Of a stretch of DNA of 64,000 nucleotides, positions 21,974 to 30,089 are shown in pieces. The notes beneath the pieces were generated by a model, which saw nothing but the letters and a program-made list of their open reading frames with translations, ran no database searches and was not told the origin of the DNA. A program made the translations under genes and the position numbers. The first letter of the stretch is position 1. Each line of letters starts with the position of its first letter. This DNA is from Sinohyriopsis cumingii. Its lineage: Eukaryota; Mollusca; Bivalvia; Unionida; Unionidae. The DNA lies in the NCBI GenBank assembly GCA_028554795.2, contig CM068831.1, positions 35,031,644-35,095,643 on the forward strand, read 5' to 3'.

Positions 21974-22909
21974 TTAATCATCCACTAACTCGTCTATGAG
22001 CGTTCGATATGCATTAATGTCCATAATACCGCCCGCAAATAAACGCTTGCAAATATCAGCGGCCTCATTGATTATTTCCGGAGAGTTATTTCCGGCTCGT
22101 TTTCCTCCGATTAGTACTTCCAGCCGTGATATATCACTGAGAACACTACCAGGACAAGTAACACTAGCGTTTCCAACTAAGCCGCTGCCTAAATATCCAT
22201 TTCCAGTTGTTTCTTTATCCACTCTACTCAATACCATCTTTTTAAAATCCTCAAAATCATTGCGAATATTTTTTGTGATTTTAAATTTGCCGCGTTTTGC
22301 CAGGTATACTTTTTTTATCCAATTCTTGTCATTTTTTATGTACTCTTTATACATTTTGTTTACAGCGTTTTCTCTTAGATCAGGTGAAAAATTCAGCGCG
22401 GTGAATCTAGCTAATTCAGTGACATCTAAACTTTTAATTTTATTGTATACATCGTGTGTAAATATACTTTGTGGTGAATACATTTTTTCTATAGTAACGT
22501 CTCCTTCGTCTTCTTTAGTATCACCTTGTCGTCGTAGTTCTTCTAGTACTCGTTCTTTTTGTCGTTGTTGCTGTCCAGTAGTTGTTATATCCACGGGAAG
22601 TGTTTCCAGAGACTTTTTTGTTTGTTCGGTCTCTGCTGCTATCTTTTCAAGTACAGGAAGAAGAGGCACTTCTCGTCGCTCGCCCTCCTTAGGAATATCT
22701 CCATATATTGCTCGTTCTGTTGCCGCTGTAACATCCTTAGTCGCTTTAGTTACCGGGGCAAATAACTGTTCACTTCCAACAGCAAAATCAGTTTGCATTT
22801 GTTGCCGCGTTTGAAGTTTTTCTCTCACTCTGTCTCGTAACGGTATAAACTTTTTAAGCGCTGCTAGCCGCTCTCTGGCTAGCCGAGTAGTAAGTGATTC
22901 ACCTACCAT
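21974..22909 (-). CDS. Conserved structural-block ORF, coiled coil, unknown role
   Basis: 311 residues. The first half is charged and helical (KKFIPLRDRVREKLQTRQQM; QQQRQKERVLEELRRQG). The middle has a Lys-rich helical region (VNKMYKEYIKNDKNWIKKVY). The last 50 residues form a compact block with RLEVLIGGKRAGNNSPEIIN at about 262-281, a C-terminal pattern I associate with a conserved but uncharacterised ORF of animal Polintons. It probably belongs to virion assembly, from its place in the structural block. Upstream: ATTTACAATA then ATG, almost identical to the pX-like motif. Confidence 0.68.
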   Translation of the reverse strand: MVGESLTTRLARERLAALKKFIPLRDRVREKLQTRQQMQTDFAVGSEQLFAPVTKATKDVTAATERAIYGDIPKEGERREVPLLPVLEKIAAETEQTKKSLETLPVDITTTGQQQRQKERVLEELRRQGDTKEDEGDVTIEKMYSPQSIFTHDVYNKIKSLDVTELARFTALNFSPDLRENAVNKMYKEYIKNDKNWIKKVYLAKRGKFKITKNIRNDFEDFKKMVLSRVDKETTGNGYLGSGLVGNASVTCPGSVLSDISRLEVLIGGKRAGNNSPEIINEAADICKRLFAGGIMDINAYRTLIDELVDD

Positions 22910-22919
22910 TATTGTAAAT
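22910..22919 (-). promoter_or_regulatory. ATG-proximal A/T motif of 311-residue gene
   Basis: ATTTACAATA on the minus strand directly abuts the ATG and matches the motif before the pX-like gene in nine of ten positions. Confidence 0.45.
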
Positions 22920-23659
22920 TGATCCGCAATTTCAAATAAAATTTTCTAATTTTCCGCCGAGTCTTTCCATGGTGGCAGAAATATATCGAAGCGAAAGTTG
23001 TGTCATAATGATAAGATTTTCAATATATATGGCAGGGTAGCCATACTGGAGATCTGATCACCACCATTTTCCTTTAGGACCAATCTGAGATTACAAGAAG
23101 TCTTTTAAAGAAAACCCATGCCAATATGGCCATTGGTTCAGGTGAAGTTGTAATTATAAGGAGTTTTTCTAGATGTTTACGGTCTGATCACTACCATTTA
23201 GAACTAACAACATACGAAACACACTTAAACCCAATGTTGAAATGACCAGCCTTTACAGATATTTTCAAAATGGCACTATATTTCCATGCTGAACATCAGA
23301 TTGGCGACAGCATACTGATAGGACAAGAAGTAATGATAAAAAGATTTCAAAGATGGCCACTATATTGGCCGCTGTCAGGCCAGCACATTTTACAATTAGA
23401 TCCAATTAGACATCACAAAAAGTCTTAATGTAAAACTCACAATGATTTGACCGTTCATGTCAGTGAAAATTTACAATTTAAGAAATGTATTGGGCTTCCA
23501 TTCTAGACTAGTAGCTGTTTGGTTTAATGGATAGGTAATTAAAAACGTTATAGTACGACTTTATCGAAAAAAAAAATAAACCATTACTTTTTCACATCAC
23601 ATGTATATAATGTTACATTGGTATGCCGACTTCGTCACGCGACGTGGGCACAGGTAACT
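22920..23659. other. Gene-free interval inside the element, possible nested repeat
   Basis: 740 bases without a convincing frame. Near 22934-23005 the minus strand reads a short ORF (about 24 codons, MTQLSLRYISATMERLGGKL...) that could be the tail of a lost gene. From about 23040 to 23560 the sequence is AT-rich, host-like and internally repetitive: TCTGATCACCACCATTT (23053) recurs as TCTGATCACTACCATTT (23183), and ACAAGAAGT...AAAG / CAATATGGCC-type pieces recur about every 110-130 bases. It looks like host repeat DNA inserted into the Polinton. Confidence 0.4.
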
Positions 23660-24022
23660 TCAAGCTGAGGCTCCCACAGGGGTTTCGTCTATAATCCTCC
23701 TAATGTTTTTAATCTTACTAGAGATCTCGCGGCGTTTTTCATAAAGCTGCCCGAGTTTTTTTCGTATTGTTTCAACGGCAGTGAATAACCCAATGAATAC
23801 GCTTACGTCATTGCCATACAGGTTCTCATTAATTGTATGTTGTAATCGTTTTATAAAAGAATACTCGCGGGCTAGCGTAAAACGCCCCCGCTTCGATTGC
23901 TCGTTTATAACCTCATAATCGGATAATATTTCCTCGCTGTTGAGCCTATCAGATAATACAATTCCTTGATTTTTTAATTTTGAAATCTCAGTTAATATAT
24001 TATTGATGTCTTGGGGATCCAT
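23660..24022 (-). CDS. Small coiled-coil protein, unknown
   Basis: 120 residues, charged and mostly helical (ILTEISKLKNQGIVLSDRLN near the start; LYEKRREISSKIKNIRRIID near the end). No family recognised. Support for it being real: a complete frame on the same strand as the structural block, codon texture like its neighbours, and the shared upstream motif GTTTATAAGAAT before ATG (24023-24034). It would be the first gene of the minus-strand block. Confidence 0.6.
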   Translation of the reverse strand: MDPQDINNILTEISKLKNQGIVLSDRLNSEEILSDYEVINEQSKRGRFTLAREYSFIKRLQHTINENLYGNDVSVFIGLFTAVETIRKKLGQLYEKRREISSKIKNIRRIIDETPVGASA

Positions 24023-24074
24023 ATTCTTATAAACATCTTATTTCTAATATCAAAAATTTTAATAAAATTATTGG

Positions 24075-24099
24075 GGGGTCATTTTTGACCCCGTTTTTT
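24075..24099 (+). terminator. Stem-loop followed by T-run
   Basis: GGGGTCA, loop TTTT, TGACCCC, then G and six T. It looks like a bacterial intrinsic terminator, but host transcription of this element would not use one; it may instead be a replication or packaging structure, or chance. It marks the upstream edge of the structural block. Confidence 0.25.
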
Positions 24100-24100
24100 G

Positions 24101-24359
24101 TATGGACAGTACAATGCCGTAAATCTCCACTCGATGTTGCAGAAGTGTTTGTGGCAGATTACAGGCATACATATACTTAATTATGGACAGTACAATGCCG
24201 TAAATCTCCACTCGATGTTGCAGAAGTGTTTGTGGCAGATTACAGGCATACATATATACTTAATTATGGACAGTACAATGCCGTAAATCTCCACTCGATG
24301 TTGCAGAAGTGTTTGTGGCAGATTACAGGCATACATATACTTAATTATGGACAGTACAA
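24101..24359. repeat. Tandem repeat, three units of 81-83 bp plus a partial
   Basis: Units start at 24101, 24182 and 24265 (TATGGACAGTACAATGCCGT...); a 14-base partial unit starts at 24346. The second unit is 83 bp owing to one extra TA; otherwise the copies look identical. The array lies in the main intergenic region of the element, where origins, packaging signals or copy-number-variable elements would be expected. Confidence 0.92.
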
Positions 24360-24389
24360 ACAATGACGGGGGCGTGGTTTGCACTCAAC

Positions 24390-24491
24390 CGAACCAAAAC
24401 GCAACCCATAAAAATCAATCATGGTTGCGTAGTTGGAAAAAACCAACCGCGCACACTATGAATGATAGTGTGTGGGCTGCGTTTTGGTTCG
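24390..24491. other. Cloverleaf-like structured region
   Basis: A closing stem CGAACCAAA (24390-24398) / TTTGGTTCG (24483-24491) surrounds three hairpins: ACGCAACC/GGTTGCGT (24399-24430, 16-base loop), GTTGG/CCAAC (24432-24447, loop AAAAAA) and CACACTAT/ATAGTGTG (24452-24472, loop GAATG). The closing stem can alternatively extend to 14 pairs (CGAACCAAAACGCA). All stems are perfect. Function unknown; a recognition structure for replication or packaging is possible. Confidence 0.6.
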
Positions 24492-24576
24492 TTTTGAACT
24501 TCAACGAAGGGGGCTTTATCCCCTCCCCCCCAATTATATAGAAAAAAAAACATCTAACCGTTTCCCGCCAAGCAAT

Positions 24577-24655
24577 TGCCCGCTGCGAGGCGCGAACCCG
24601 TAAATTGTTGACTCGAGTTTCATAGTCAAACATGTTTGCATCGGACTACGGACGC
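24577..24655 (-). other. tRNA-like remnant
   Basis: On the minus strand a 79-base stretch carries a B-box-like GGGTTCGCGCC, a T-arm with 4 of 5 pairs and a TGTTTGACTATGAAAC anticodon-arm-like hairpin. The acceptor ends pair poorly and no D-stem forms, so it is not a working tRNA. It could be a captured tRNA fragment or a SINE remnant. The rest of 24492-24800 shows nothing else. Confidence 0.22.
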
Positions 24656-24800
24656 ACCTAACAAATAACGAGTTTTTAAAAAATATAAGCACGTAGTGCG
24701 TTCCAGGTGAACGCGCATAGGTAACTCATTTACATTGAAACAGACGACAATTTGCAATCACGTGACAGCATAACTCTATCATGGCGACTTCGTCATACCC

Positions 24801-25307
24801 TCACGAGTTATCCCCCTTCAGATATGAAAATCGAATTCTATGTCCGTTTTTACTTGAGAAAGCTGTTTGATATACTCGTTCTGCAACAAATCGTACTGAG
24901 GCGCTACAAATGTCAAAATATTTTCCTGCCTCATTCATTGACTGAAATATTTTTTCCTCGTGCGTTGATGTATCAAATGATTTGACGCCCCTTGCTGCTT
25001 TTGAGTACTTACCAGTCTGGCCTTTTTTAATATTTTCACTCTGAGAGATAGCTTGCAGATTACACAGTCTGTTATTTTGATAATTAGAATCAATGTGATC
25101 AATAACGAGACTATCTTTGATCAATTCGTGGAAACATTCATAGATGATTCTGTGACAGAGATATTTTTTCCCTCCAGCAGTAAACATTAAATACCCGTGA
25201 TTGTTTTTCCATCCAACCGGTTTTTTTAGTCTGCGGTTTCTAACAATGCCGTCGCAAGATGCCTCGTAATTGACGAGCAGGGGATGCGGCTGAAATTCTT
25301 GGTCCAT
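24801..25307 (-). CDS. HNH endonuclease with C-terminal helix-turn-helix
   Basis: 168 residues. The N-terminal part (NYEASCDGIVRNRR..GYLMF) looks like the small DNA-contact domain of phage-type homing nucleases. The HNH core runs from CHRIIYECFH (His at 52) to VIDHIDSNYQNNRLCNLQAI (69-88), with the catalytic His at 71 and conserved Asn at 78-83. The end (FQSMNEAGKYFDICSASVRF, about 121-140) resembles a NUMOD1-like helix-turn-helix. Such proteins cut DNA at specific sites and are typical of phages and large DNA viruses, so this is probably a captured homing-type nuclease. Upstream: ATTATTATATAA then ATG. 13 bases separate its start from the stop of the next gene. Confidence 0.85.
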   Translation of the reverse strand: MDQEFQPHPLLVNYEASCDGIVRNRRLKKPVGWKNNHGYLMFTAGGKKYLCHRIIYECFHELIKDSLVIDHIDSNYQNNRLCNLQAISQSENIKKGQTGKYSKAARGVKSFDTSTHEEKIFQSMNEAGKYFDICSASVRFVAERVYQTAFSSKNGHRIRFSYLKGDNS

Positions 25308-25320
25308 TTATATAATAATA

Positions 25321-25644
25321 CTACTTGTCTAATTTATTATTTGGTTTAATTATAAATCTTTCAACATAGTCTTGGGGGGTTTTGATGACGGAGTCAGCGG
25401 TGGGGTCAATGACGGCGTTTTTAATTCGTTTGTCATAATAGCGTTTTAGTTCCCTGTATCGCTTTCCGCCACAATTAATACACAACTGCGATTTTCCTCT
25501 TACACCAACGCGGCAAACCAAGCACGGGAGGGGGCCAAGAGAACCATTACGAACGCTTTGTAAATGATACCCGCAGAATTCACCTCTACATGATTTATTG
25601 CACGGGGTTGTCGACCCAATCATCAACCATTTGCATTTATTCAT
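25321..25644 (-). CDS. Cys-rich zinc-binding protein
   Basis: 107 residues with two metal sites. The first is C4...C15-x3-C19-x4-C24-x2-H27 and the second C41-x2-C44...C55-x2-C58. A basic helix follows (GGKRYRELKRYYDKRIKNAV, about 59-78). This suggests a small nucleic-acid-binding or transcription factor; similar short zinc proteins accompany Polinton polymerase genes. It is divergent from the polymerase gene, with only 39 bases between start codons. Role inferred, not shown. Confidence 0.72.
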   Translation of the reverse strand: MNKCKWLMIGSTTPCNKSCRGEFCGYHLQSVRNGSLGPLPCLVCRVGVRGKSQLCINCGGKRYRELKRYYDKRIKNAVIDPTADSVIKTPQDYVERFIIKPNNKLDK

Positions 25645-25683
25645 TATACTATATTCTTTTATTTAAATACTTGTTTTAATTAT
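25645..25683. promoter_or_regulatory. Divergent promoter between zinc protein and polymerase
   Basis: 39 A/T-rich bases separate the two start codons. On the minus side GAATATAGTATA abuts ATG; on the plus side TTTTAATTAT abuts ATG. Both genes must be driven from here or from within each other's coding sequence. Confidence 0.5.
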
Positions 25684-28600
25684 ATGGATGAGGAGTTCGA
25701 GAGATTAGCAGCAATTAAGCCCTGGAAAAATATTAAGTTCAATCTCGATAGAGTCCTCAAGGACACACCAAAAGCGTTAATAAACGATAAAACCCTGTTG
25801 AGTAAAATACGCGATTGTATCAATGAATTCAAGCGTGATGGTGCATCTCATAGTTGGTCAACATTTCGAATTGATGGCGTTGTTGATGCTACCATGAACG
25901 ACAAACGCGCGGCAACGATAACATCACAACTTGACGGTAAAAAGTATTTCTTCAGAGTAAAATTCATTGTCCGGGTGGAATCAGGTAATTGGATCATACG
26001 TGATAAATTTGAACCAGTTCTCAGCGACAAGAAAACAGTCATTGTCAGCCGCGACTCCAAGCCGGGGTTGTTAACCGGAATTGACAAACCATACTATGAA
26101 CGAGCGTATCCTGAAACAGCAGTTGTTTATGGAATATACCCGTTAAATAAGAAACCTGATATCGGAAAACTAGCGCCGATGAAACAGTCAACGGGGATAA
26201 ATTGTGTAGCAGAACGAATAATAGAGCATTTTACAAATGCATGTCGAGGAAACAAATTGACTGATTTACGACGTAGCAAAATCAACCGGTGGGAACTAAC
26301 CGTAAAAGAGCGTGGAGCAACCATCAGCGACATAGCGAGATTAGAAACGTCGTTGAGATTTCCAATAACCGTTACAACGATAACCGGTGAAGTATTATAC
26401 GAATCAAAGTACAAATCAAATGGGGCCCCAATCAAAATTATTGATCATAACGAACACGCATGGACGCCCGCGATCACAGTGTTTCCACGGGATAGAACGG
26501 TAAAGTATATCCCGGGGGAATTTATACAAGATGGTTTTCTCGCGGAGAGGAAACTATTTGATGCTATCGCTTATTTGTGTAAAAACGACCCTGTATCAGT
26601 GTGGTTACTTCGCAGCGCTGATACCTTTGATCAGTTTGTAAGACCAAACGGTGAATTATATCGCACTGAAGCATTTCACAACAGGATGAAAAAAACCGCC
26701 ATGGAATTTGAAGAGCATGATGAACAACTGCTAACAAATTGTTTTACGATTCCATCGGTTGCGGCTCATGTTGCAGCGAGGAAAAATGCGTGGGGTCCAA
26801 CGCGCAAGGAATTTCTACCGGATGTACAATCCAGTTGTTTGGAATACTATCACGGTGGACTATGGAACACTGAATACAACCGCGACGCTATGATTTCCGT
26901 TGATATGGTTGCCTGTTATCCAGCGAGTTTTCTCGGGTATGGATCCGCCGCTGAGTATTTCAAACGATTTGGACACCCCAGACATGAAATGACTCGTGTT
27001 GCTATTAATGGACCACTGCCTGATTTTGATTTAACCGGATTCGCTCGCATAGTATCATTTGAGTTCGCGGCAGGACTTCATCGCTGTTGCTATATTTGGA
27101 TCGGTAGACACATGGCTGAAAAGAAGTGGCTGCCAATAGCGTTGCTACGGTACATGATTGATTGTAGCATGCTTGTATCGTTGATTGTCAGTGACGCGAT
27201 TATATCATACCGGGCGCAGACTGAAGTCTGGTTACCAGAACCGGAGCGTCTAGATAGCATAATTGACGAATCCAGAAAACACATCGATGCCGACGAGGAA
27301 TATATCATCGAATGGTCCAGGAGGATATTCAACCAACGAAACCGCGAGGCAAAAGATCTCGGTAGAAGAATAATCGGTAAGTTCACACAAGGTGGAAAAA
27401 ACTGCGACTACAAACGATATTGCTCACGGCTGATTATAGATGACGCAGAATATGATTTCGTAATCAAGGACGCAGTGGCGAAAAATAGATACGTGAACTG
27501 CGAAACAGCTTTCTTGTCCAATGGAACAAGGTTGGGTACAGTTGTTACCTACAGCGATGGAGACAGCCCGGCATACCCGCATTTGAGGGCGTCTATGCTG
27601 GGTTACGCCGCTATCAATTTATTCTCGATGATAAATAGATTCCCCGACACCGCGGTTAGAGTGGCTGTTGATTCGTTTTATGTTGACGTAGCGTATAAGG
27701 GAAACGTAGCCGAGTTTACTAGTCCAGACGAGAGTTGGGGTACATGGAGAATTAAAAATGAAATACAACGCGATTATTCCCCGTCAGCAGATGTCACCGT
27801 TGAAAACAATTACCTACGCGGTGATAAATTATCAGAATGGTCTAATGCACCACCGTGTTCTGATCCAATTTGTAGACACAAGACGGTTTATTTAAGCGGC
27901 TGTGGCGGGTCGGGAAAGACGACTCGGGCAATTGAATTATTTCGAACGCGGGCAAGTATAATCGTGCTTACACCGACCCATAGACTAGCGCGAGAGATAA
28001 AACAACGAAATGTTGACGCCGTTACTTATCACAGCTTTTTTCGATACAGCGGCGGTGAGTGGACTCCTGATCGAATGGGTGAAAAATTTATTCCTGAGGT
28101 TATCATCTGGGACGAAATATGTACTGTTTCGTTAGACGTTTTACAAATGTTTCTTGAGTGGTTGCTGCGCGCGAATACAGCGGTAGTCATGTGTGGCGAC
28201 CATGGCCAACCACCACCATTTGTCGGCGAGGGTCCACATGATTGGTTAAAGGGTTTTGTGGACTATTATGAAGAAACCGATACTGATTACCGGGCACTTG
28301 ATGAACAACTGCGCGAGGTTAAAAAATTAATCAGATTACAGCCAGATAGAATTCAATGTGAAATAATCCGCGAGGTGATTCCGGAAACACCGTTAAATGA
28401 ATTCTGGGAAACATGGAGACCAAACGATTTGATTGTAGCGAGTAGAAAGATAGTCAGAGACACACTTCAGCGGAAGTTGTTTACGTTGCATAAGGAAAAG
28501 TTTCCAACGCGTCCAGTGCCGTTATGTTATAGACCCGCGGATACACGGCGACAGAACATTGAAGTTGAAATCCCGGGCCGGACAGAAAAACAAATTCTCG

Positions 28601-29127
28601 TGCTGAATGATATCGTGCTCGTTGATATCAGCGTCGTCGAGGACGCGCTACGTGCTGATAAATCCCCGTGGACGCTAGGATACGCAACGACAATACATTC
28701 CTCGCAGGGACTGACTATCACGGATACAATTGTTTGGATGGTTGATAATCGCATCGAATGGTCGAATCTAGTCTATCTTGCAGTGTCCAGAGTACGAAGG
28801 ATAAATCAGCTTCGAAGAATTGTTATTGACGGAGTCAGTGACGGAGTCACCATCGATGCAAGCGTCATTGATAGAAAACTCTCGGGTTACCGCCAACAGG
28901 ATAAAAAAAAACAGCGGCGTTTTGATATTGATGCCGAATTAATAATTGCGTTACGACAACAACAGAATAATCACTGCGCGAGTTGCAATTGTATAATGAG
29001 TTGGCGCTATTCGGATAAAGACGCTCGCCAATTTACCGTGGACAGGATCGATAACAGTCTCGGTCATGTCAAAAACAATGTGAGGTTGACCTGTCTTGAG
29101 TGCAATAGACGCAACGGCGCTAGTTAA
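25684..29127 (+). CDS. Family B DNA polymerase - SF1 helicase - HNH fusion
   Basis: 1147 residues. Residues about 165-715 form a divergent family B polymerase: motif A ISVDMVACYP (404-413), a motif B-like LGRRIIGKFTQGG (559-571) and motif C VRVAVDSFY (658-666), with a single Asp-Ser instead of DTDS. I see no clear 3'-5' exonuclease motifs. Residues about 735-1060 are an SF1 (Pif1/RecD-like) helicase: Walker A GCGGSGKTT (739-747), Walker B VIIWDE (806-811), CGDHGQPPP (837-845), TIHSSQG (1003-1009) and YLAVSRVRR (1031-1039). Residues about 1085-1147 are an HNH domain with CxxC pairs (1098/1101 and 1137/1140), VDRIDN and GHVKNNVRL. It should copy the element; protein priming is likely by analogy but unproven. 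Its stop overlaps the converging integrase stop by 8 bases. Confidence 0.88.
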   Translation: MDEEFERLAAIKPWKNIKFNLDRVLKDTPKALINDKTLLSKIRDCINEFKRDGASHSWSTFRIDGVVDATMNDKRAATITSQLDGKKYFFRVKFIVRVESGNWIIRDKFEPVLSDKKTVIVSRDSKPGLLTGIDKPYYERAYPETAVVYGIYPLNKKPDIGKLAPMKQSTGINCVAERIIEHFTNACRGNKLTDLRRSKINRWELTVKERGATISDIARLETSLRFPITVTTITGEVLYESKYKSNGAPIKIIDHNEHAWTPAITVFPRDRTVKYIPGEFIQDGFLAERKLFDAIAYLCKNDPVSVWLLRSADTFDQFVRPNGELYRTEAFHNRMKKTAMEFEEHDEQLLTNCFTIPSVAAHVAARKNAWGPTRKEFLPDVQSSCLEYYHGGLWNTEYNRDAMISVDMVACYPASFLGYGSAAEYFKRFGHPRHEMTRVAINGPLPDFDLTGFARIVSFEFAAGLHRCCYIWIGRHMAEKKWLPIALLRYMIDCSMLVSLIVSDAIISYRAQTEVWLPEPERLDSIIDESRKHIDADEEYIIEWSRRIFNQRNREAKDLGRRIIGKFTQGGKNCDYKRYCSRLIIDDAEYDFVIKDAVAKNRYVNCETAFLSNGTRLGTVVTYSDGDSPAYPHLRASMLGYAAINLFSMINRFPDTAVRVAVDSFYVDVAYKGNVAEFTSPDESWGTWRIKNEIQRDYSPSADVTVENNYLRGDKLSEWSNAPPCSDPICRHKTVYLSGCGGSGKTTRAIELFRTRASIIVLTPTHRLAREIKQRNVDAVTYHSFFRYSGGEWTPDRMGEKFIPEVIIWDEICTVSLDVLQMFLEWLLRANTAVVMCGDHGQPPPFVGEGPHDWLKGFVDYYEETDTDYRALDEQLREVKKLIRLQPDRIQCEIIREVIPETPLNEFWETWRPNDLIVASRKIVRDTLQRKLFTLHKEKFPTRPVPLCYRPADTRRQNIEVEIPGRTEKQILVLNDIVLVDISVVEDALRADKSPWTLGYATTIHSSQGLTITDTIVWMVDNRIEWSNLVYLAVSRVRRINQLRRIVIDGVSDGVTIDASVIDRKLSGYRQQDKKKQRRFDIDAELIIALRQQQNNHCASCNCIMSWRYSDKDARQFTVDRIDNSLGHVKNNVRLTCLECNRRNGAS

Positions 29128-30064
29128 GACCACGCGGGGGTAATTGAGTATCGTCAGGTATCACTTGTAGTTGCTCGCGTGTAAATCCGCGCTGTGGGGC
29201 AGTTGAATTCAATCTATAGATCGGTGGTCTATTAGTTGATCGTGTTATCGTTGATATGTTATGTGTGGTAACACTCCAGATAGGACCAGTAGCCCTTTTT
29301 TTACCGCCTTCAAGCTCTCCTGGTTCATACAGATATCTAACAGTGACATCGCCGAGAATCGGCTTGGAAACGCTATCTATTTTTGATCTTCCGGGTATAT
29401 ACTTTTCTTTAATCGCGACGCTGGGCTTCATGTTGATTGCTCGGGTAATCTCGTTATTTAACGCTGAAATTACGCCTGGCAACCTTTTGACCCATTCACG
29501 AGATCGTTTTTCTTGGATGAATTCCTTCGCGTATTGATATCCAAATAACCGTTCAGCAAGAGTCCGATTGAATCGTTCAACAATTGCCTGATCACGATGT
29601 AGCGCAGTATGACCTCGTCGTACCGCGACGCTATGATGTTTCAGCGTTGAAAGAACAGCGCCGCGAAATTCACCACCGGGATCAACTTGTAATAGATTTG
29701 GCCAGCGCAGAGGACCTCTTCGATAAATTCGCTCAAACGCATCGGCTACTTCAGTTGCTGACTTTGTTTTCAACGGCTCCGCTTGTTTATATCGACTCGC
29801 AACATCAACTACGGTTAGCGCGTATTTGTAACCGTTGTCATGCGGCAGAAATAGTATATCAGCCTGATGAACTTCATTAGGTACGCTGATATCAAAGCGC
29901 GAGAAGTTGATTTGTTTAGGCGGTGGTAGATAGATTTGCCATATAGCCTGTTTGGATAACCAATTAGCCGCAGTGGCCCTCGTTACTTTTGCAGCGCTTG
30001 CAAGCTTACCAATTGCGGCCTTCCCCTTCCAGTATCCTCTCGGAGAATAATAGATGGATTCCAT
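29120..30064 (-). CDS. Retroviral-type (RVE) integrase
   Basis: 314 residues from the ATG at 30064. That start was preferred over the ATG at 30121 because GTTTATAATAACAAC precedes it, because the family starts near 'M.SIYYSP.GYWKG', and because the longer form would overlap the PLA2 frame. The N-terminal helical part (AAIGKLASAAKVTRATAANW) and QAIWQIYLP lead to the catalytic core: Asp in NEVHQADILFLP (about 69), Asp in LLQVDPGGEF (about 128) and Glu in AIVERFNRTL (about 163), a D,D-35-E arrangement. No chromodomain. The C-terminal part (GPIWSVTTHNIS...YRLN) is a small beta domain. It inserts the element and makes the 5-bp duplication. Intact. Confidence 0.93.
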   Translation of the reverse strand: MESIYYSPRGYWKGKAAIGKLASAAKVTRATAANWLSKQAIWQIYLPPPKQINFSRFDISVPNEVHQADILFLPHDNGYKYALTVVDVASRYKQAEPLKTKSATEVADAFERIYRRGPLRWPNLLQVDPGGEFRGAVLSTLKHHSVAVRRGHTALHRDQAIVERFNRTLAERLFGYQYAKEFIQEKRSREWVKRLPGVISALNNEITRAINMKPSVAIKEKYIPGRSKIDSVSKPILGDVTVRYLYEPGELEGGKKRATGPIWSVTTHNISTITRSTNRPPIYRLNSTAPQRGFTREQLQVIPDDTQLPPRGLN

Positions 30065-30068
30065 GTTG

Positions 30069-30079
30069 TTATTATAAAC
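30069..30079 (-). promoter_or_regulatory. ATG-proximal A/T motif of integrase gene
   Basis: GTTTATAATAA, then four bases, then the ATG at 30064. It differs from the pX-like gene motif (GTTTACAATAA) at one base and supports the internal integrase start. Confidence 0.45.
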
Positions 30080-30089
30080 GCTAGCGTTT

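Noticed and set aside
21996..22814. 272-codon plus-strand frame
   Set aside because: Antisense shadow of the 311-residue gene; Ser/Phe-rich without motifs, and the minus gene has an upstream motif and a family-like C-terminus.
24101..24359. CRISPR-like array
   Set aside because: Whole units repeat without unique spacers; this is a plain tandem repeat in an animal genome.
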